From Sphingomonas sp. CFBP 8760 (lineage in GTDB: Bacteria > Pseudomonadota > Alphaproteobacteria > Sphingomonadales > Sphingomonadaceae): a stretch of 64,000 nt of DNA. This document shows positions 32,494 through 42,277 of the stretch, one piece after another (the stretch's first letter is position 1; each line of letters starts with the position of its first letter). The notes under the pieces were generated by a model. That model did not search any database. It saw nothing but the letters and a program-made list of their open reading frames with translations, and was not told the DNA's origin. The position numbers and the translations under genes are program-made. The stretch is taken from positions 259,283 through 323,282 of the forward strand of contig NZ_JACYUG010000004.1 in assembly GCF_014841615.1 (NCBI RefSeq), in the 5' to 3' direction.

Positions 32494-33366
32494 ATGCGCG
32501 ATCCCCGCACCAGCCAGCCGACCAGATTCCCGGATGAACCGCAACAGCCCCGCCCCGGCCTGGAAACCACGATGCGGACCAAGCCCGATCATGGCGAGGA
32601 CAGCTATGTCGGCAAGGGCCTGCTTGCCGGCAGGGCGGCACTGGTCACCGGCGGCGATTCGGGGATCGGCCGCGCGGTGGCGATCGCCTATGCCCGCGAG
32701 GGCGCGGATGTCGCGATCTCGTACCTCGCCGAGGAACAGGCCGATGCCGACGAGACCCGCGACTGGGTGGAGAAGGCGGGCCGCCGCTGCATCCAGTTGC
32801 CCGGCGACATCCGCGACCGCGACCACTGCGCCGCGCTGGTAGAGCGGACGGTGGCCGAACTCGGCGGCATCGACATCCTCGTCAACAACGCCGCCGCGCA
32901 GACGATCAACGAGGACCTCGCCGATATCGACGACGACGAGATGCAGGGCGCGTTCGCCGCGAACGTCTATGCGATGGTGCGGCTGGCCAAGGCGGCGGTG
33001 CCGCACATGAAGCCGGGCGGATCGATCGTGAACTCCACCAGCGTGCAGGCCAAGGTCGCGACCGAGAACATGATCGTCTATTCGACGACCAAGGGCGCGA
33101 TCGCCAGCCTGACGATCGGCCTGTCCAACCTGCTCGCGCCGCAGGGCATCCGCGTCAATTGCGTCGCGCCGGGGCCGGTATGGACGCCGATCCAGCCGAT
33201 CGCGAAACCGTCGGACGAACTGGAGACGCTGGGCAGCAACACCCCGCTCGGCCGCGCCGGCCAGCCCGCCGAACTCGCCCCCGCCTATGTCCTGCTCGCG
33301 TCGGACGAGGGCAGCTACATCACCGGCGCGCTGATCCCGGTGACGGGCGGGATGCCGATGCTCTGA
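32494..33366 (+). CDS. SDR family oxidoreductase (general-stress type)
   Basis: The 290-residue protein is a classical-type short-chain dehydrogenase: ALVTGGDSGIGRAVAIAYAR (cofactor site), VNNAA, a Ser in NSTSVQAK, and YSTTKGA as the YxxxK catalytic pair. The N-terminal extension of about 48 residues, with PRPGLETTM and YVGKGLLAGR, is like the YhxC/YhdG group of stress-induced SDRs. The substrate is unknown. ATG 32494 follows AGGAAA at a good distance. A small gene follows 47 bases downstream and may be co-transcribed. Confidence 0.88.
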   Translation: MRDPRTSQPTRFPDEPQQPRPGLETTMRTKPDHGEDSYVGKGLLAGRAALVTGGDSGIGRAVAIAYAREGADVAISYLAEEQADADETRDWVEKAGRRCIQLPGDIRDRDHCAALVERTVAELGGIDILVNNAAAQTINEDLADIDDDEMQGAFAANVYAMVRLAKAAVPHMKPGGSIVNSTSVQAKVATENMIVYSTTKGAIASLTIGLSNLLAPQGIRVNCVAPGPVWTPIQPIAKPSDELETLGSNTPLGRAGQPAELAPAYVLLASDEGSYITGALIPVTGGMPML

Positions 33367-33413
33367 CCTGCCGGCCCACGACCGATCCCACCGACCGACC
33401 CATGGAGACGATG

Positions 33414-33644
33414 ATGACCGACGATACCGCCGTTCAGGCCCGCCAGCGCGAGATCGCCAGTGAGCACCTGCTGTTCAAGCTGATGGAATATGTCGAGGCG
33501 CGCCATCCGGGGCTGCTCGATTTCATGGAGGCCAGCCTCGACCATCTCGGCGATCCCGCCACCGACGGGACCAAGGATGACAAGGGAGTACGGGAGATCG
33601 CCCGCCGCATGATCGTCGGCGCGCGCAAGCAAGGGGTCGACTGA
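33414..33644 (+). CDS. Hypothetical small helical protein
   Basis: The 76-residue protein is soluble and predicted helical: REIASEHLLFKLMEYVEARH, LDFMEASLDHLGD and a basic end. GGAG stands 7 bases before ATG 33414 (an ATG 3 bases earlier is possible). Likely co-transcribed with the SDR. Function unknown. Confidence 0.6.
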   Translation: MTDDTAVQARQREIASEHLLFKLMEYVEARHPGLLDFMEASLDHLGDPATDGTKDDKGVREIARRMIVGARKQGVD

Positions 33645-33673
33645 CCACCGGTACCTTTCGTTATCGCGCGTGT

Positions 33674-33706
33674 AGCGAGGCGATCCGGATGCCGGATTGC
33701 CTCGCT
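33674..33706. terminator. Bidirectional hairpin between convergent genes
   Basis: AGCGAGGCGATCCGG pairs with CCGGATTGCCTCGCT (one G-T pair) around a 3-base loop. It lies between the small gene ending at 33644 and the convergent gene ending at 33713, so it can end both transcripts. Confidence 0.7.
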
Positions 33707-33712
33707 GCATCG

Positions 33713-34165
33713 TCAATCCCGATCCCCCTCGCGCAGCACCGCCTCGATCGTCTCCACCGGCACCCCGAACGCGCCGGCAAGACCGGTGATCGAGGCACCG
33801 CGCTTAGCCAGCGCGCGGATCCGGTCGGCATCCACCACCGTCGTGTAGCCACGCGTATCGCGCTGCTCGCGCACCACGTCCTTGCGGCCCGATCCGCGAT
33901 GACGGCGGGCGGCGGCACCATGCGGATCGGCGGCGGCCTGCCGTTCCTCGTCCAGCCGGCGCTGTTCTCGCGCGGCCTCGCGGGCTTTCGTTTCCTCCTC
34001 GCGGCGGGCGGCGCGTTCCTCCATCCGGGCGGCCATCGCGGCGTCGCGGTCACCGCCCCGCGCCTCGCGCGCGGTGGCGCGGGCCGCCGCCCGGTCGGCC
34101 GGGCTGTCGTTGCTCCTGATCCTGAAGGGGGGCGAAGGCGATGCGCCCCAGCTCTTGTCCGCCAT
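33713..34165 (-). CDS. Hypothetical protein with coiled coil and C-terminal helix-turn-helix-like segment
   Basis: The 150-residue protein has a highly charged central stretch rich in Ala, Arg and Glu (ARMEERAARREEETKAREAA), a likely coiled coil, and a C-terminal IRALAKRGASITGLAGAFGV which reads like a helix-turn-helix. It starts 16 bases after the MFS stop and is probably in the same operon. No family recognised; a DNA-binding or helper role would be inference. Confidence 0.55.
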   Translation of the reverse strand: MADKSWGASPSPPFRIRSNDSPADRAAARATAREARGGDRDAAMAARMEERAARREEETKAREAAREQRRLDEERQAAADPHGAAARRHRGSGRKDVVREQRDTRGYTTVVDADRIRALAKRGASITGLAGAFGVPVETIEAVLREGDRD

Positions 34166-34181
34166 GCCGGTCGTCCGTGCC

Positions 34182-35405
34182 TCAGGCGGCGTGAAGGGGG
34201 CGGAACAGGCGGCCATCCTCGACCACCAGCACCACCGCCAGCACGGCGAGGCCGATGCACAGATAGCCGATCGCCAGCGGCCAGGTCGTGCCGTCATACG
34301 ACTGCCCGATCAGCGACCCCACCGCGACCGCGCCGACGCTGGTGATGAAGCCCTGGATCGACGAGGCGGTACCCGCGATATGCCCGACCGGTTCCATCGC
34401 CATCGCCCCGAAATTCGATCCGCACAGCCCGATGCAGGTCATGCTGAGCGCCTGGAAGATCATGTAGGTGACCAGCGTCTCGTGCCCGCTGCCGATCACC
34501 CCCAGATGCACCACCGACAGCGCGATCAGCCCCAGCACCGCGGCCTGCGAGATCAGGCGGGTGCCGAGCCGTTCGACCAGCCGGCTGTTGGCGAACGATG
34601 CGCACCCCATCGAAAAGGCGCAGAGCGCGAACAGCAGCGTGAACCGCTCGCCCGCGCCGAATTCGTCGACGAAGATCTGCTGCGCCGACGAGACGAAGGC
34701 GATGATCCCGCCGAACGTCAGCGCCGCCGCCAAGGCGTACCCCGCCGAGAACCGGTTGGTCAGCGTCAGCCGGTACGCCCGGCCCAGCGACGCGAACGAC
34801 AACGGCGACCGGCGCTCGACCGGCAGCGTCTCGTCCAGCCGCGTCGCCGCCCACACCAGTACGAACGCGGCGAACCCCGCCAGCGCGTAGAAGATGAACC
34901 GCCACGGCCCGATGCCGAGCAGCAACTGCCCCAGTCCCGGCGCCAGGATGGGCACGAGGAAGAAGATCATCTGCGCCACCGACAGCGTCCGCGCCATCTG
35001 CCGCCCGGCGAAGCGGTCGCGCACGATCGCCACCGCCAGCACGCGGGTGGATGCCGACATCAGCCCCTGCAGCACCCGCGCGCCGAGCAGCGCGCCGAAG
35101 GTCTGCGATCCCGCCGCGAAGATACTGGCTGCGACGAACCCCGCCAGCGTGGCGAACAGGATCGGCCGCCGCCCGAACCGGTCGGCCAGCGGCCCATAGA
35201 CCAACTGCCCCGCCCCGAAGCCGAGCATATAGGCGGTGATGATCCACTGCCGGTGATTGGCGGTGGCGATGTTCAACTGGTGGCCGATATCCGCCAGCGC
35301 GGGCAGCATCAGGTCCACCCCCAGCGCGTTGACCGCCATCAGCGCCGCGACGAAGGCGACGAATTCGCGCGGGTGCATCGCTGCGTCAGGATTCCTGCCG
35401 TTCAT
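34182..35405 (-). CDS. MFS transporter, Bcr/CflA drug-resistance type
   Basis: The 407-residue protein has twelve predicted membrane segments and the MFS motif GPLADRFGRRPILFATLAGF after the second helix, with ALGVDLMLPALADIG in helix one, the typical Asp-containing start of Bcr/CflA multidrug-proton antiporters. The export substrate is unknown. A start at 35405 is used; an ATG nine codons further in is possible. It is followed closely by a hypothetical gene on the same strand. Confidence 0.88.
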   Translation of the reverse strand: MNGRNPDAAMHPREFVAFVAALMAVNALGVDLMLPALADIGHQLNIATANHRQWIITAYMLGFGAGQLVYGPLADRFGRRPILFATLAGFVAASIFAAGSQTFGALLGARVLQGLMSASTRVLAVAIVRDRFAGRQMARTLSVAQMIFFLVPILAPGLGQLLLGIGPWRFIFYALAGFAAFVLVWAATRLDETLPVERRSPLSFASLGRAYRLTLTNRFSAGYALAAALTFGGIIAFVSSAQQIFVDEFGAGERFTLLFALCAFSMGCASFANSRLVERLGTRLISQAAVLGLIALSVVHLGVIGSGHETLVTYMIFQALSMTCIGLCGSNFGAMAMEPVGHIAGTASSIQGFITSVGAVAVGSLIGQSYDGTTWPLAIGYLCIGLAVLAVVLVVEDGRLFRPLHAA

Positions 35406-35469
35406 CGCCCCCGACTAGGACGATGATGCGCGATCGGCAATGGCCGCCGCATGGGGCCGGGGGACCTGC

Positions 35470-36984
35470 CTATCTGCCGCCGCGGGCCGCGATCACCCCG
35501 CGCAGCTTGGGCGTCTCGTCGAGCGGCTGACCGGCATATTCCCGCAGGCCCCACGCGCCATAGCGGGTGATCGGACCGGTCGCGGCATAGAGCGCGAACA
35601 CATCGCCGCCGCTGACCGCGCCCCATTCCTTCAGGTAATCGGCATAGATCGCCGCCATGCGCGGATCGCGGTTGATCGCCTTGACCAGATCGACCCGTTC
35701 CGGATCGACGAGGTGCTGGCCGCCTTCATACGCGATCAGGCGCTTGCCAGTGCGCTTGGCGAGGGCGGCATAGGCGGCTGCCTCCTTGGCGATGATCGAA
35801 TGCGCCGCCGTCGCCATCCGGTCGACCTGCGGTCCCGTCTCGGTGCCGCCGGTCGCCAGATCGATCGAGAAATAGGGTGCGATGGCGATGGCATCCACGC
35901 TGCCGCGCAGCTTGCCGCCGTTCCAGTCCATCAGGATTTCGCCCACCCACGGATTGCCCGCCTGCGTCGCGACGACGCGAACCAGGTCGCGCGGGCGATC
36001 CGCATAGACCTTCGACCACACCGCCATCAGGTCGATGATCCGCTGCGCATAGCGATATTGCGCGGCCTGGAACGCGTTTTCGGACAGGTTCGCCGCCACG
36101 CCTTCCTTCTGCGACTGATGCGCCTGCCCGAACTGGTAGTTCCACACCTCGTTCGACAGTTCGACATAGACCGGCCGGCCGGCGGGCACCTGATCGTGAA
36201 CCATCTGCGCCATGCGCTGCTGGTAATCGGCGTCGGCGTTCAGCGGTACGGTGAACCACGGGCTGGCGCCCACGGCATTGGTCAGCCCGATCTGGTATTC
36301 CAGCGCGATCCCGTCGCTGCCGCCGACCGATATGCCGCGGGGCTGGCCGCGCGTCGCCCAGATCACGGCGGCGGGATTGCCGTTGGCGCTCGACCAGTCG
36401 AGGAAGCGCAGCACGCCGAAGGGCTTCAGATAGTCGATCAGCTGCGGCGTGAAGACCGCGTCGGGCGCGTCGGTGCGCAGCCGGCAGTCGAGATCGCGGA
36501 CCGGATCGGCCGCGCTCGACGATCGCAGTTCCAGCCAGACGCGGGACGGCTTGCCCGCTTTCCACGAGAAATCGAGCCGGTGATCGCCGGCGAACGGCGC
36601 CGACGCCAGCTCGCCGCCCGCGCCCAGCGACCCGGTGCCCTTCCACGTGCAGCGCGTCGCGGTCGTGCCGCCGGTGTAGACGGACGCGGGGGGGATCAGG
36701 ATCGCGTTCAGCGTATGTCCCGGCTCCACCGATTTCGGCATCCCGTCGGGCCGCACCCGATCGTCGGGGATCTGTTTCCAGCTGTCGAGCCAGCCGACGC
36801 TCATCGCCTGATTGGCGAAAGTCGGCTCGTTCTGCCAGTAGTTCACCGGCGCCACGTTGACCCCGATCTTCGCGGTGCCGCCCGTGGTCGGGGCGGCACC
36901 GGATGCATCCTCCGGCCCGGCGGCAAGGACCGCGGCGGCAAGGGCGATCGCGCCGCCCGCGGCGGTCAGGCTCAGCATTCGCAT
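35470..36984 (-). CDS. Secreted glycoside hydrolase-like protein (clan GH-A-like), unknown specificity
   Basis: The 504-residue protein has a signal peptide (MRMLSLTAAGGAIALAAAVLA), an N-terminal beta-rich part and a TIM-barrel-like part. PVYVELSNEVWNYQFG has the Asn-Glu pair that serves as acid/base in clan GH-A enzymes, and LIAYEGGQHLV later has a Glu placed as nucleophile. Proteins like this are often called cellulose-binding or hypothetical, and the true substrate is not known. The ATG at 36984 gives the signal peptide; the frame is open a further 60 bases. It is divergent from an amino acid permease. Confidence 0.7.
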   Translation of the reverse strand: MRMLSLTAAGGAIALAAAVLAAGPEDASGAAPTTGGTAKIGVNVAPVNYWQNEPTFANQAMSVGWLDSWKQIPDDRVRPDGMPKSVEPGHTLNAILIPPASVYTGGTTATRCTWKGTGSLGAGGELASAPFAGDHRLDFSWKAGKPSRVWLELRSSSAADPVRDLDCRLRTDAPDAVFTPQLIDYLKPFGVLRFLDWSSANGNPAAVIWATRGQPRGISVGGSDGIALEYQIGLTNAVGASPWFTVPLNADADYQQRMAQMVHDQVPAGRPVYVELSNEVWNYQFGQAHQSQKEGVAANLSENAFQAAQYRYAQRIIDLMAVWSKVYADRPRDLVRVVATQAGNPWVGEILMDWNGGKLRGSVDAIAIAPYFSIDLATGGTETGPQVDRMATAAHSIIAKEAAAYAALAKRTGKRLIAYEGGQHLVDPERVDLVKAINRDPRMAAIYADYLKEWGAVSGGDVFALYAATGPITRYGAWGLREYAGQPLDETPKLRGVIAARGGR

Positions 36985-37213
36985 CGTCGGGCTCCCGTCG
37001 TGGCTATCGGTTGCGGCCATCACCCGAAGGGCCGTCGCTGGCAAGCCGGTTGCGGCAGCGGGGGCGGATGACGGGGCGGGATGGCCGATCCGGCCCCATC
37101 GGCCGCGGGCGAAAACGGCGGCGGCGATTGCTATCGGCGTCGAATGCGGCAGACATAGCGGCTATGCCCGCTGCGCCGCAGCGCGCGGGACACGCAACAA
37201 CAGGGGACAGGAC

Positions 37214-38626
37214 ATGTCGATCATCGGACCGCGCAAGCAACTGGGGGCACATGCGCCGCCGGGCCAGACGCTGGCCAAGACGCTGGGCTGGCCGCACCTG
37301 ATCGCCCTGGGGGTGGGCGCGATCGTGGGGACGGGCATCTATACGCTGACCGGGGTCGGGGCGGAGCGGGCAGGACCGGCGGTGATCCTGGCCTTCGCGA
37401 TCGCGGGGGCGGTGTGCGCCTGCGCCGCGCTGGCCTATGCCGAGCTGGCGACGATGATTCCGGCCGCCGGCAGTGCCTATACCTTCACCTACACCGCGCT
37501 GGGCGAGGCGATCGCCTGGGTGGTGGGGTGGAGCCTGATCCTGGAATATTCGCTGGCCTGCTCGACGGTAGCGGTCGGCTGGTCGGGCTATCTGGTCGGA
37601 TGGATACAGGCGGCCGGCATCGTTCTGCCGCAGGCGCTGCTGGTGGGGCCGCACGCGGGCGGGATCATCAACCTGCCCGCGGTGCTGGTCGCGCTGGCGG
37701 TGATGGGGATGCTGGTGGCGGGCACGCGCGAAAGCGCGACGCTGAACATCGTGCTGGTCATCATCAAACTGGTGGCGCTGACCGTCTTCGTCGTCTTCGC
37801 GATGCCGGCGTTCAATGCGGACAACCTCCACCCCTTCATGCCCTATGGCTTCGCCAGCGTGGAGCAGGGCGGCACCAAGCGCGGGGTGATGGCGGCGGCG
37901 GCGATCGTGTTCTTCGCCTTTTATGGCTTCGATGCGGTGGCGACCTCGGCGGAGGAGGCCAAGCGGCCCGGCCGCGACCTGACGATCGGGATCGTCGGAT
38001 CGATGCTGGTGTGCACGGTGATCTACATGGCGGTCGCGGTGGCGGCGATCGGCGCGGTGCCGTTCCAGCAGCTGGCCAATTCGCCCGAGCCGCTGGCGCT
38101 GGTGCTGCGGTCGCTGAACCAGCCCAAGGCGGCGTATCTGATCGCGCTGGCTGCGGTGGTCGCGCTGCCGTCGGTCATCCTCGTGATGATGTACGGGCAG
38201 AGCCGCATCTTCTTCGTGATGGCGCGCGACGGCCTGTTGCCGCAGCAACTGGCGACCGTCAGCAAGCGGACCGGCGCACCGACCCGGATCACGGTGCTGA
38301 CCGGCATCTCGATCGCGGCGGTGGCGGGTTTCTTCCGGCTCGACGAGATCGCCGAACTGGCCAATGCCGGCACGCTGATCGCGTTCATCGCGGTGGGCGC
38401 GTGCCTGATGGTCCTGCGCCGCACCGCCCCCGATGCCCGGCGGCTGTTCCGTTGCCCGGCGCCTTATGTGGTCGGCACGCTGGCGATCCTGGGGTGCCTG
38501 TACCTGCTCTACAGCCTGCCGGGGACGACGCTGTTCCGGTTCTGCATCTGGAACGCGATCGGGCTGGTCTTCTACGTCGCCTATGGCCGCCGGCACAGCT
38601 TTGCGCGGCGGGGCCAACCGGCCTGA
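37214..38626 (+). CDS. APC family amino acid permease
   Basis: The 470-residue protein has about twelve membrane helices and begins KTLGWPHLIALGVGAIVGTG, with GVGAIVGTGIYTLTG as the conserved APC motif in helix one. AFYGFDAVATSAEEAKRPG in the middle is like the cationic amino acid transporter (CAT) group. It moves amino acids with protons, specificity unknown. The ATG at 37214 follows GGGGACAGG. Confidence 0.9.
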   Translation: MSIIGPRKQLGAHAPPGQTLAKTLGWPHLIALGVGAIVGTGIYTLTGVGAERAGPAVILAFAIAGAVCACAALAYAELATMIPAAGSAYTFTYTALGEAIAWVVGWSLILEYSLACSTVAVGWSGYLVGWIQAAGIVLPQALLVGPHAGGIINLPAVLVALAVMGMLVAGTRESATLNIVLVIIKLVALTVFVVFAMPAFNADNLHPFMPYGFASVEQGGTKRGVMAAAAIVFFAFYGFDAVATSAEEAKRPGRDLTIGIVGSMLVCTVIYMAVAVAAIGAVPFQQLANSPEPLALVLRSLNQPKAAYLIALAAVVALPSVILVMMYGQSRIFFVMARDGLLPQQLATVSKRTGAPTRITVLTGISIAAVAGFFRLDEIAELANAGTLIAFIAVGACLMVLRRTAPDARRLFRCPAPYVVGTLAILGCLYLLYSLPGTTLFRFCIWNAIGLVFYVAYGRRHSFARRGQPA

Positions 38627-38650
38627 CGCCGGGCTGTCGGCACGGGCGGG

Positions 38651-39784
38651 TCAGGCCCGTGCCACGCGCCGTGCCGCCAGCGAGACGAGGATCATCAGGC
38701 CGGCCAGTGTCCAGAACGCGCCCGGCAGGCCGATCCGCTGCGCCGCCAGCCCGATCCCCGCCGGGCCGGCGAGGATGCCGGCATAACCGAGGGTGGTGAC
38801 GGCGGCGATGGCGATCGGGGGCGGCATCGTCCGTTGCCGCCCGGCGGCGCTGAACAGCACCGGCACGATGTTCGACGCGCCGAGGCCGACCAGCGCGAAC
38901 CCCGCCATCGCGATCGTCGACGGCCCCGCGAGCAGCAGCGCGAACCCCGCCGCGGTGACGATCCCGCCGCCGAACAGGATGCAGGCCGTGCCCAGCCGGC
39001 GCACCGCCCGGTCCCCCGCCAGCCGCCCCACCGTCATCGCGACCGAAAAGATCATGTAGCCGAGCCCGCCCTGCGCCAGCCCGACGAGGCCCATGCCGGT
39101 GACGAGCAGCGCCCCCCAGTCGAGGATCGCGCCCTCGACCAGAAAGGTCGTCGCGGCGAGCAGGGCGAGCAGCAGCACGACGCCGCGCGGCCATGCGAGC
39201 GGGGTCGGATCGCCCCGTGCCGCCAGCAGGCGGGGCGCGGCGACCGCCAGTGCGGTCAGCGCCACCCCGGTGGCGACGATCGTGCCGGCCAAGGGCGACA
39301 GCCCGGCCGCCAGCAGCGCGGTCATCCCGCCCGCGCCGGCGAAGCCGCCGATGCTGAACAGCGCATGGAATCCCGACATCAGCGGCCGGCCGGCGCGCCG
39401 TTCCACCTCGACCGCGTGGACGTTCATCGCCACGTCGATCGTGCCCAGCGCCGCCCCGAATCCGAGCAGCGCGATCGCCAGCGTCGCCGTGCCGTCCGCG
39501 ACCGCCAGCGCCGGCAACAGCAGCGCCAGCAGGGTGCCGCCGCCCAGGATCATCGGCCGGCTGCCCCGCCGTGCCGCCAGCGCGCCGGTGACCGGCATCG
39601 CCACCACCGAACCGATGCCCAGGCTGAGCAGCAACAGGCCGAGCGTCGCGTCGTCGATGCCCGCGCGTGCCTTGGCGAACGGCACCAGCGGCGCCCAGCA
39701 TGCCATCACGAAGCCCGCGACCAGAAACGCCAGCCGCGTGGCCAGCCGGGCGCCGGCCGGATCGGACGGGGGAGGTCGGGTCAT
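38651..39784 (-). CDS. MFS transporter (YbjJ-like)
   Basis: The 377-residue protein has about twelve hydrophobic helices and starts FLVAGFVMACWAPLVPFAKA, with VTGALAARRGSRPMILGG as the loop 2-3 motif, fitting the YbjJ-type subgroup of sugar- or unknown-substrate MFS proteins. The gene lies 8 bases after the helicase stop and is in the same orientation, so the two are likely one operon. Substrate unknown. Confidence 0.82.
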   Translation of the reverse strand: MTRPPPSDPAGARLATRLAFLVAGFVMACWAPLVPFAKARAGIDDATLGLLLLSLGIGSVVAMPVTGALAARRGSRPMILGGGTLLALLLPALAVADGTATLAIALLGFGAALGTIDVAMNVHAVEVERRAGRPLMSGFHALFSIGGFAGAGGMTALLAAGLSPLAGTIVATGVALTALAVAAPRLLAARGDPTPLAWPRGVVLLLALLAATTFLVEGAILDWGALLVTGMGLVGLAQGGLGYMIFSVAMTVGRLAGDRAVRRLGTACILFGGGIVTAAGFALLLAGPSTIAMAGFALVGLGASNIVPVLFSAAGRQRTMPPPIAIAAVTTLGYAGILAGPAGIGLAAQRIGLPGAFWTLAGLMILVSLAARRVARA

Positions 39785-39792
39785 CGCGGCCC

Positions 39793-42210
39793 TCAATCCA
39801 CCCGCATCGCCTCGGCCGCGAGCACCTCCGCCTCGACCAGCAGCGCATCGTCGCTGGCATGGGTCGACACCCGCTCGCGCCCGATCAGGACCAGCACGGG
39901 CACCGCCAGCGGCGACACCCGGTCGAGCGCGACGTGCAGCATCGTGCCGCCCGCCCGGTCGAGCAGATGCGCCAGCCGCCCGACATCGGTCATCCGCGCG
40001 CGGGCATCGTCCCACGCCGCCTGCAACAGCAGGTGGGTCGGTTCGTATTTGCGCAACACGTCGTAGATCAGGTCGGTGGAAAAGGTGACTTGCCGCCCGG
40101 TCTTGCGCTTGCCGGGATGCTGGCGGTCGACGAGACCGCCGATCACCGCCACCTCGCGGAACGCACGTTTCAGCAGGTGCGACTGCTGCACCCATTCGAC
40201 GAATTCATGTTCGAGGATATCGGCGGAGAACAGCGCGGCGGGATCGGTGATCGGTTCCAGTCCGAAACACGCGATCGCATAGTCGTTGGCGACGAACCCC
40301 AGTGGTCGCAGCCCCTGCATCTCCATCCGCCGGGTCAGCAGCATGCCGAGCGACTGGTGCGCGTTCCACCCCTCGAACCCGTAGGCGACCATGTAATACC
40401 GCCCCTCGCGCGGGAAGGTTTCGACCAGCAACTGGCCTGGTTTCGGCAGGACGGAGCGACGCTCGTGGATTTCCAGCCATTCGCGCACGTCGGCGGGGAA
40501 GCGCCCCCATTCCGCCGAACTCGACAGGAAATCGCGGACCCGGTCGGCGAGGCTGGTCGACAGCGGCATCCGGCTGCCGCCGTAGCTGGGCACGCGGGCG
40601 GGGCGGCTGGTGGCGCGGACGATCAGGTCCTCGGTATCGATCTTCTCCACTTCCAGGCTCAGGCCGGCGAAGAAGAAGGTGTCGCCGTGCGACAGCGTGG
40701 CGGCGAACCCCTCCTCCACCTTGCCCAGATTGCGGCCGTTGCGGAAACGGACGGTGAGCATGGTCGATTCGACGATGATGCCGGCGTTCAGCCGGTGCTG
40801 CGCGACGAACTTGGGATGCGCGACCCGCCATGTCCCGTCCGGCTCCTCCACCAGCCGGCGGAACCGGTCATAGGCGCGCAGGGAATAGCCGCCGTCGCGG
40901 ATGAAGCCGAGCACGCGGTCGAACACCTCGTCGGTCAGCGCCGAATAGGGCAGGGCGGAGCGGATTTCGTCCAGCAACGCGGCCGGCCGGAACGGCGCGG
41001 CGCAGGCGCACGCCATCACATGCTGCGCCAGCACGTCGAGCGCGCCGGGGCGGAACAGGTCCGGGTCCAGTTCGCCCGCCTCCACCGCATCCAGCGCGGC
41101 GCGCGCCTCCAGATATTCGAAGCGGTTGCCGGGCACGAGGATCGCCTGCGACGCCTCGTCCAGCCGGTGGTTGGCGCGGCCGATCCGTTGCAGCAGCCGC
41201 GACGATCCCTTGGGCGCGCCCATCTGGATCACGCAGTCGACATCGCCCCAGTCGACCCCCAGATCGAGGCTGGCGGTGGCGACAAGCGCGCGCAGCCGGC
41301 CGTCCGCCATTGCGCCTTCCACCTTGCGCCGCGCCTCCAGCGACAGGCTGCCGTGATGGACGCCGATCGGCAGCCCCTTGTCATTCGCCTTCCACAAATC
41401 CTGAAAGATCAGTTCGGCGAGGCTGCGGGTGTTGCAGAAGACGATGGTGGTGCGATGCGCCTCGATCTCGCGCATCACCTGCTGCGCGGCATAGCGGCCG
41501 GAATGGCCCGCCCACGGCACCCGGTCCTCGGGCAGCAATATCTCGATCACCGGATCGGCCCCCGCCTCGCCGATCACCAGACTGACGGTATCGATGTCGC
41601 CGTCCGGCGCCAGCCAGGCGCGATAGCCGTCGGGGTCCGCCACCGTCGCCGACAGCGCGACGCGGCGCAGGGTCGGCGACAACCGCTGCAACCGCGCCAT
41701 CGACAGCGCCAGCAGGTCGCCGCGCTTGCCGGTGGCAAACGCATGGACCTCGTCGATCACGATCGTGCGCAGGCCGGCGAACATCGTCGCGGCATCGGGA
41801 TAGGACAGCAGCAGCGACAGCGATTCGGGGGTGGTCAGCAGGATGTGCGGCGGCTTCACCCGCTGCCGCGCCTTGCGGTCGGAGGGGGTGTCACCGGTCC
41901 GCGTCTCCACCCGGATATCCAGCCCCATCTCCTCGACCGGGCCGATCAGGTTGCGCTGGATATCGACCGCCAGCGCCTTCAGCGGCGAGACGTAGAGCGT
42001 GTGCAGCCCCTCGACCGGCGACTCGATCAGTTCGGTCAGCGTCGGCAGGAATCCCGCCAGCGTCTTGCCCGCGCCGGTGGTGGCGACCAGCAGCGCATGA
42101 TGCCCGGCGCGGCCCTCCGCCAGCATCGCCAGTTGATGCCGGCGCGGTGCCCAGCCGCGCGTCGCGAACCATGCGGCAAGGGGCGCGGGAAGATCCATTC
42201 GTTCGTGCAT
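39793..42210 (-). CDS. Ligase-associated DNA damage response DEVH-box helicase (Lhr-like)
   Basis: The 805-residue protein has superfamily 2 helicase motifs in order: Q-like APRRHQLAML, Walker A VATTGAGKTLAG, TTPESLSLLL, DEVH in VIDEVHAFATGKRG, SATVADPDG and LLQRIGRANHRLD. The C-terminal half, with FFFAGLSLEVEKI and GRYYMVAYGFEG, matches the Lhr-type family that occurs near ATP-dependent DNA ligase and an exonuclease-like phosphoesterase. Those partners are not next to it here; instead an MFS gene follows. It is probably a DNA repair helicase in the cytoplasm. Confidence 0.9.
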   Translation of the reverse strand: MHERMDLPAPLAAWFATRGWAPRRHQLAMLAEGRAGHHALLVATTGAGKTLAGFLPTLTELIESPVEGLHTLYVSPLKALAVDIQRNLIGPVEEMGLDIRVETRTGDTPSDRKARQRVKPPHILLTTPESLSLLLSYPDAATMFAGLRTIVIDEVHAFATGKRGDLLALSMARLQRLSPTLRRVALSATVADPDGYRAWLAPDGDIDTVSLVIGEAGADPVIEILLPEDRVPWAGHSGRYAAQQVMREIEAHRTTIVFCNTRSLAELIFQDLWKANDKGLPIGVHHGSLSLEARRKVEGAMADGRLRALVATASLDLGVDWGDVDCVIQMGAPKGSSRLLQRIGRANHRLDEASQAILVPGNRFEYLEARAALDAVEAGELDPDLFRPGALDVLAQHVMACACAAPFRPAALLDEIRSALPYSALTDEVFDRVLGFIRDGGYSLRAYDRFRRLVEEPDGTWRVAHPKFVAQHRLNAGIIVESTMLTVRFRNGRNLGKVEEGFAATLSHGDTFFFAGLSLEVEKIDTEDLIVRATSRPARVPSYGGSRMPLSTSLADRVRDFLSSSAEWGRFPADVREWLEIHERRSVLPKPGQLLVETFPREGRYYMVAYGFEGWNAHQSLGMLLTRRMEMQGLRPLGFVANDYAIACFGLEPITDPAALFSADILEHEFVEWVQQSHLLKRAFREVAVIGGLVDRQHPGKRKTGRQVTFSTDLIYDVLRKYEPTHLLLQAAWDDARARMTDVGRLAHLLDRAGGTMLHVALDRVSPLAVPVLVLIGRERVSTHASDDALLVEAEVLAAEAMRVD

Positions 42211-42277
42211 GTAGGAACGCGGGCGGGGTCGGGGAACGGCAGATGCCGATATCGCCCCGGTCCCGCCGGCGTATACC

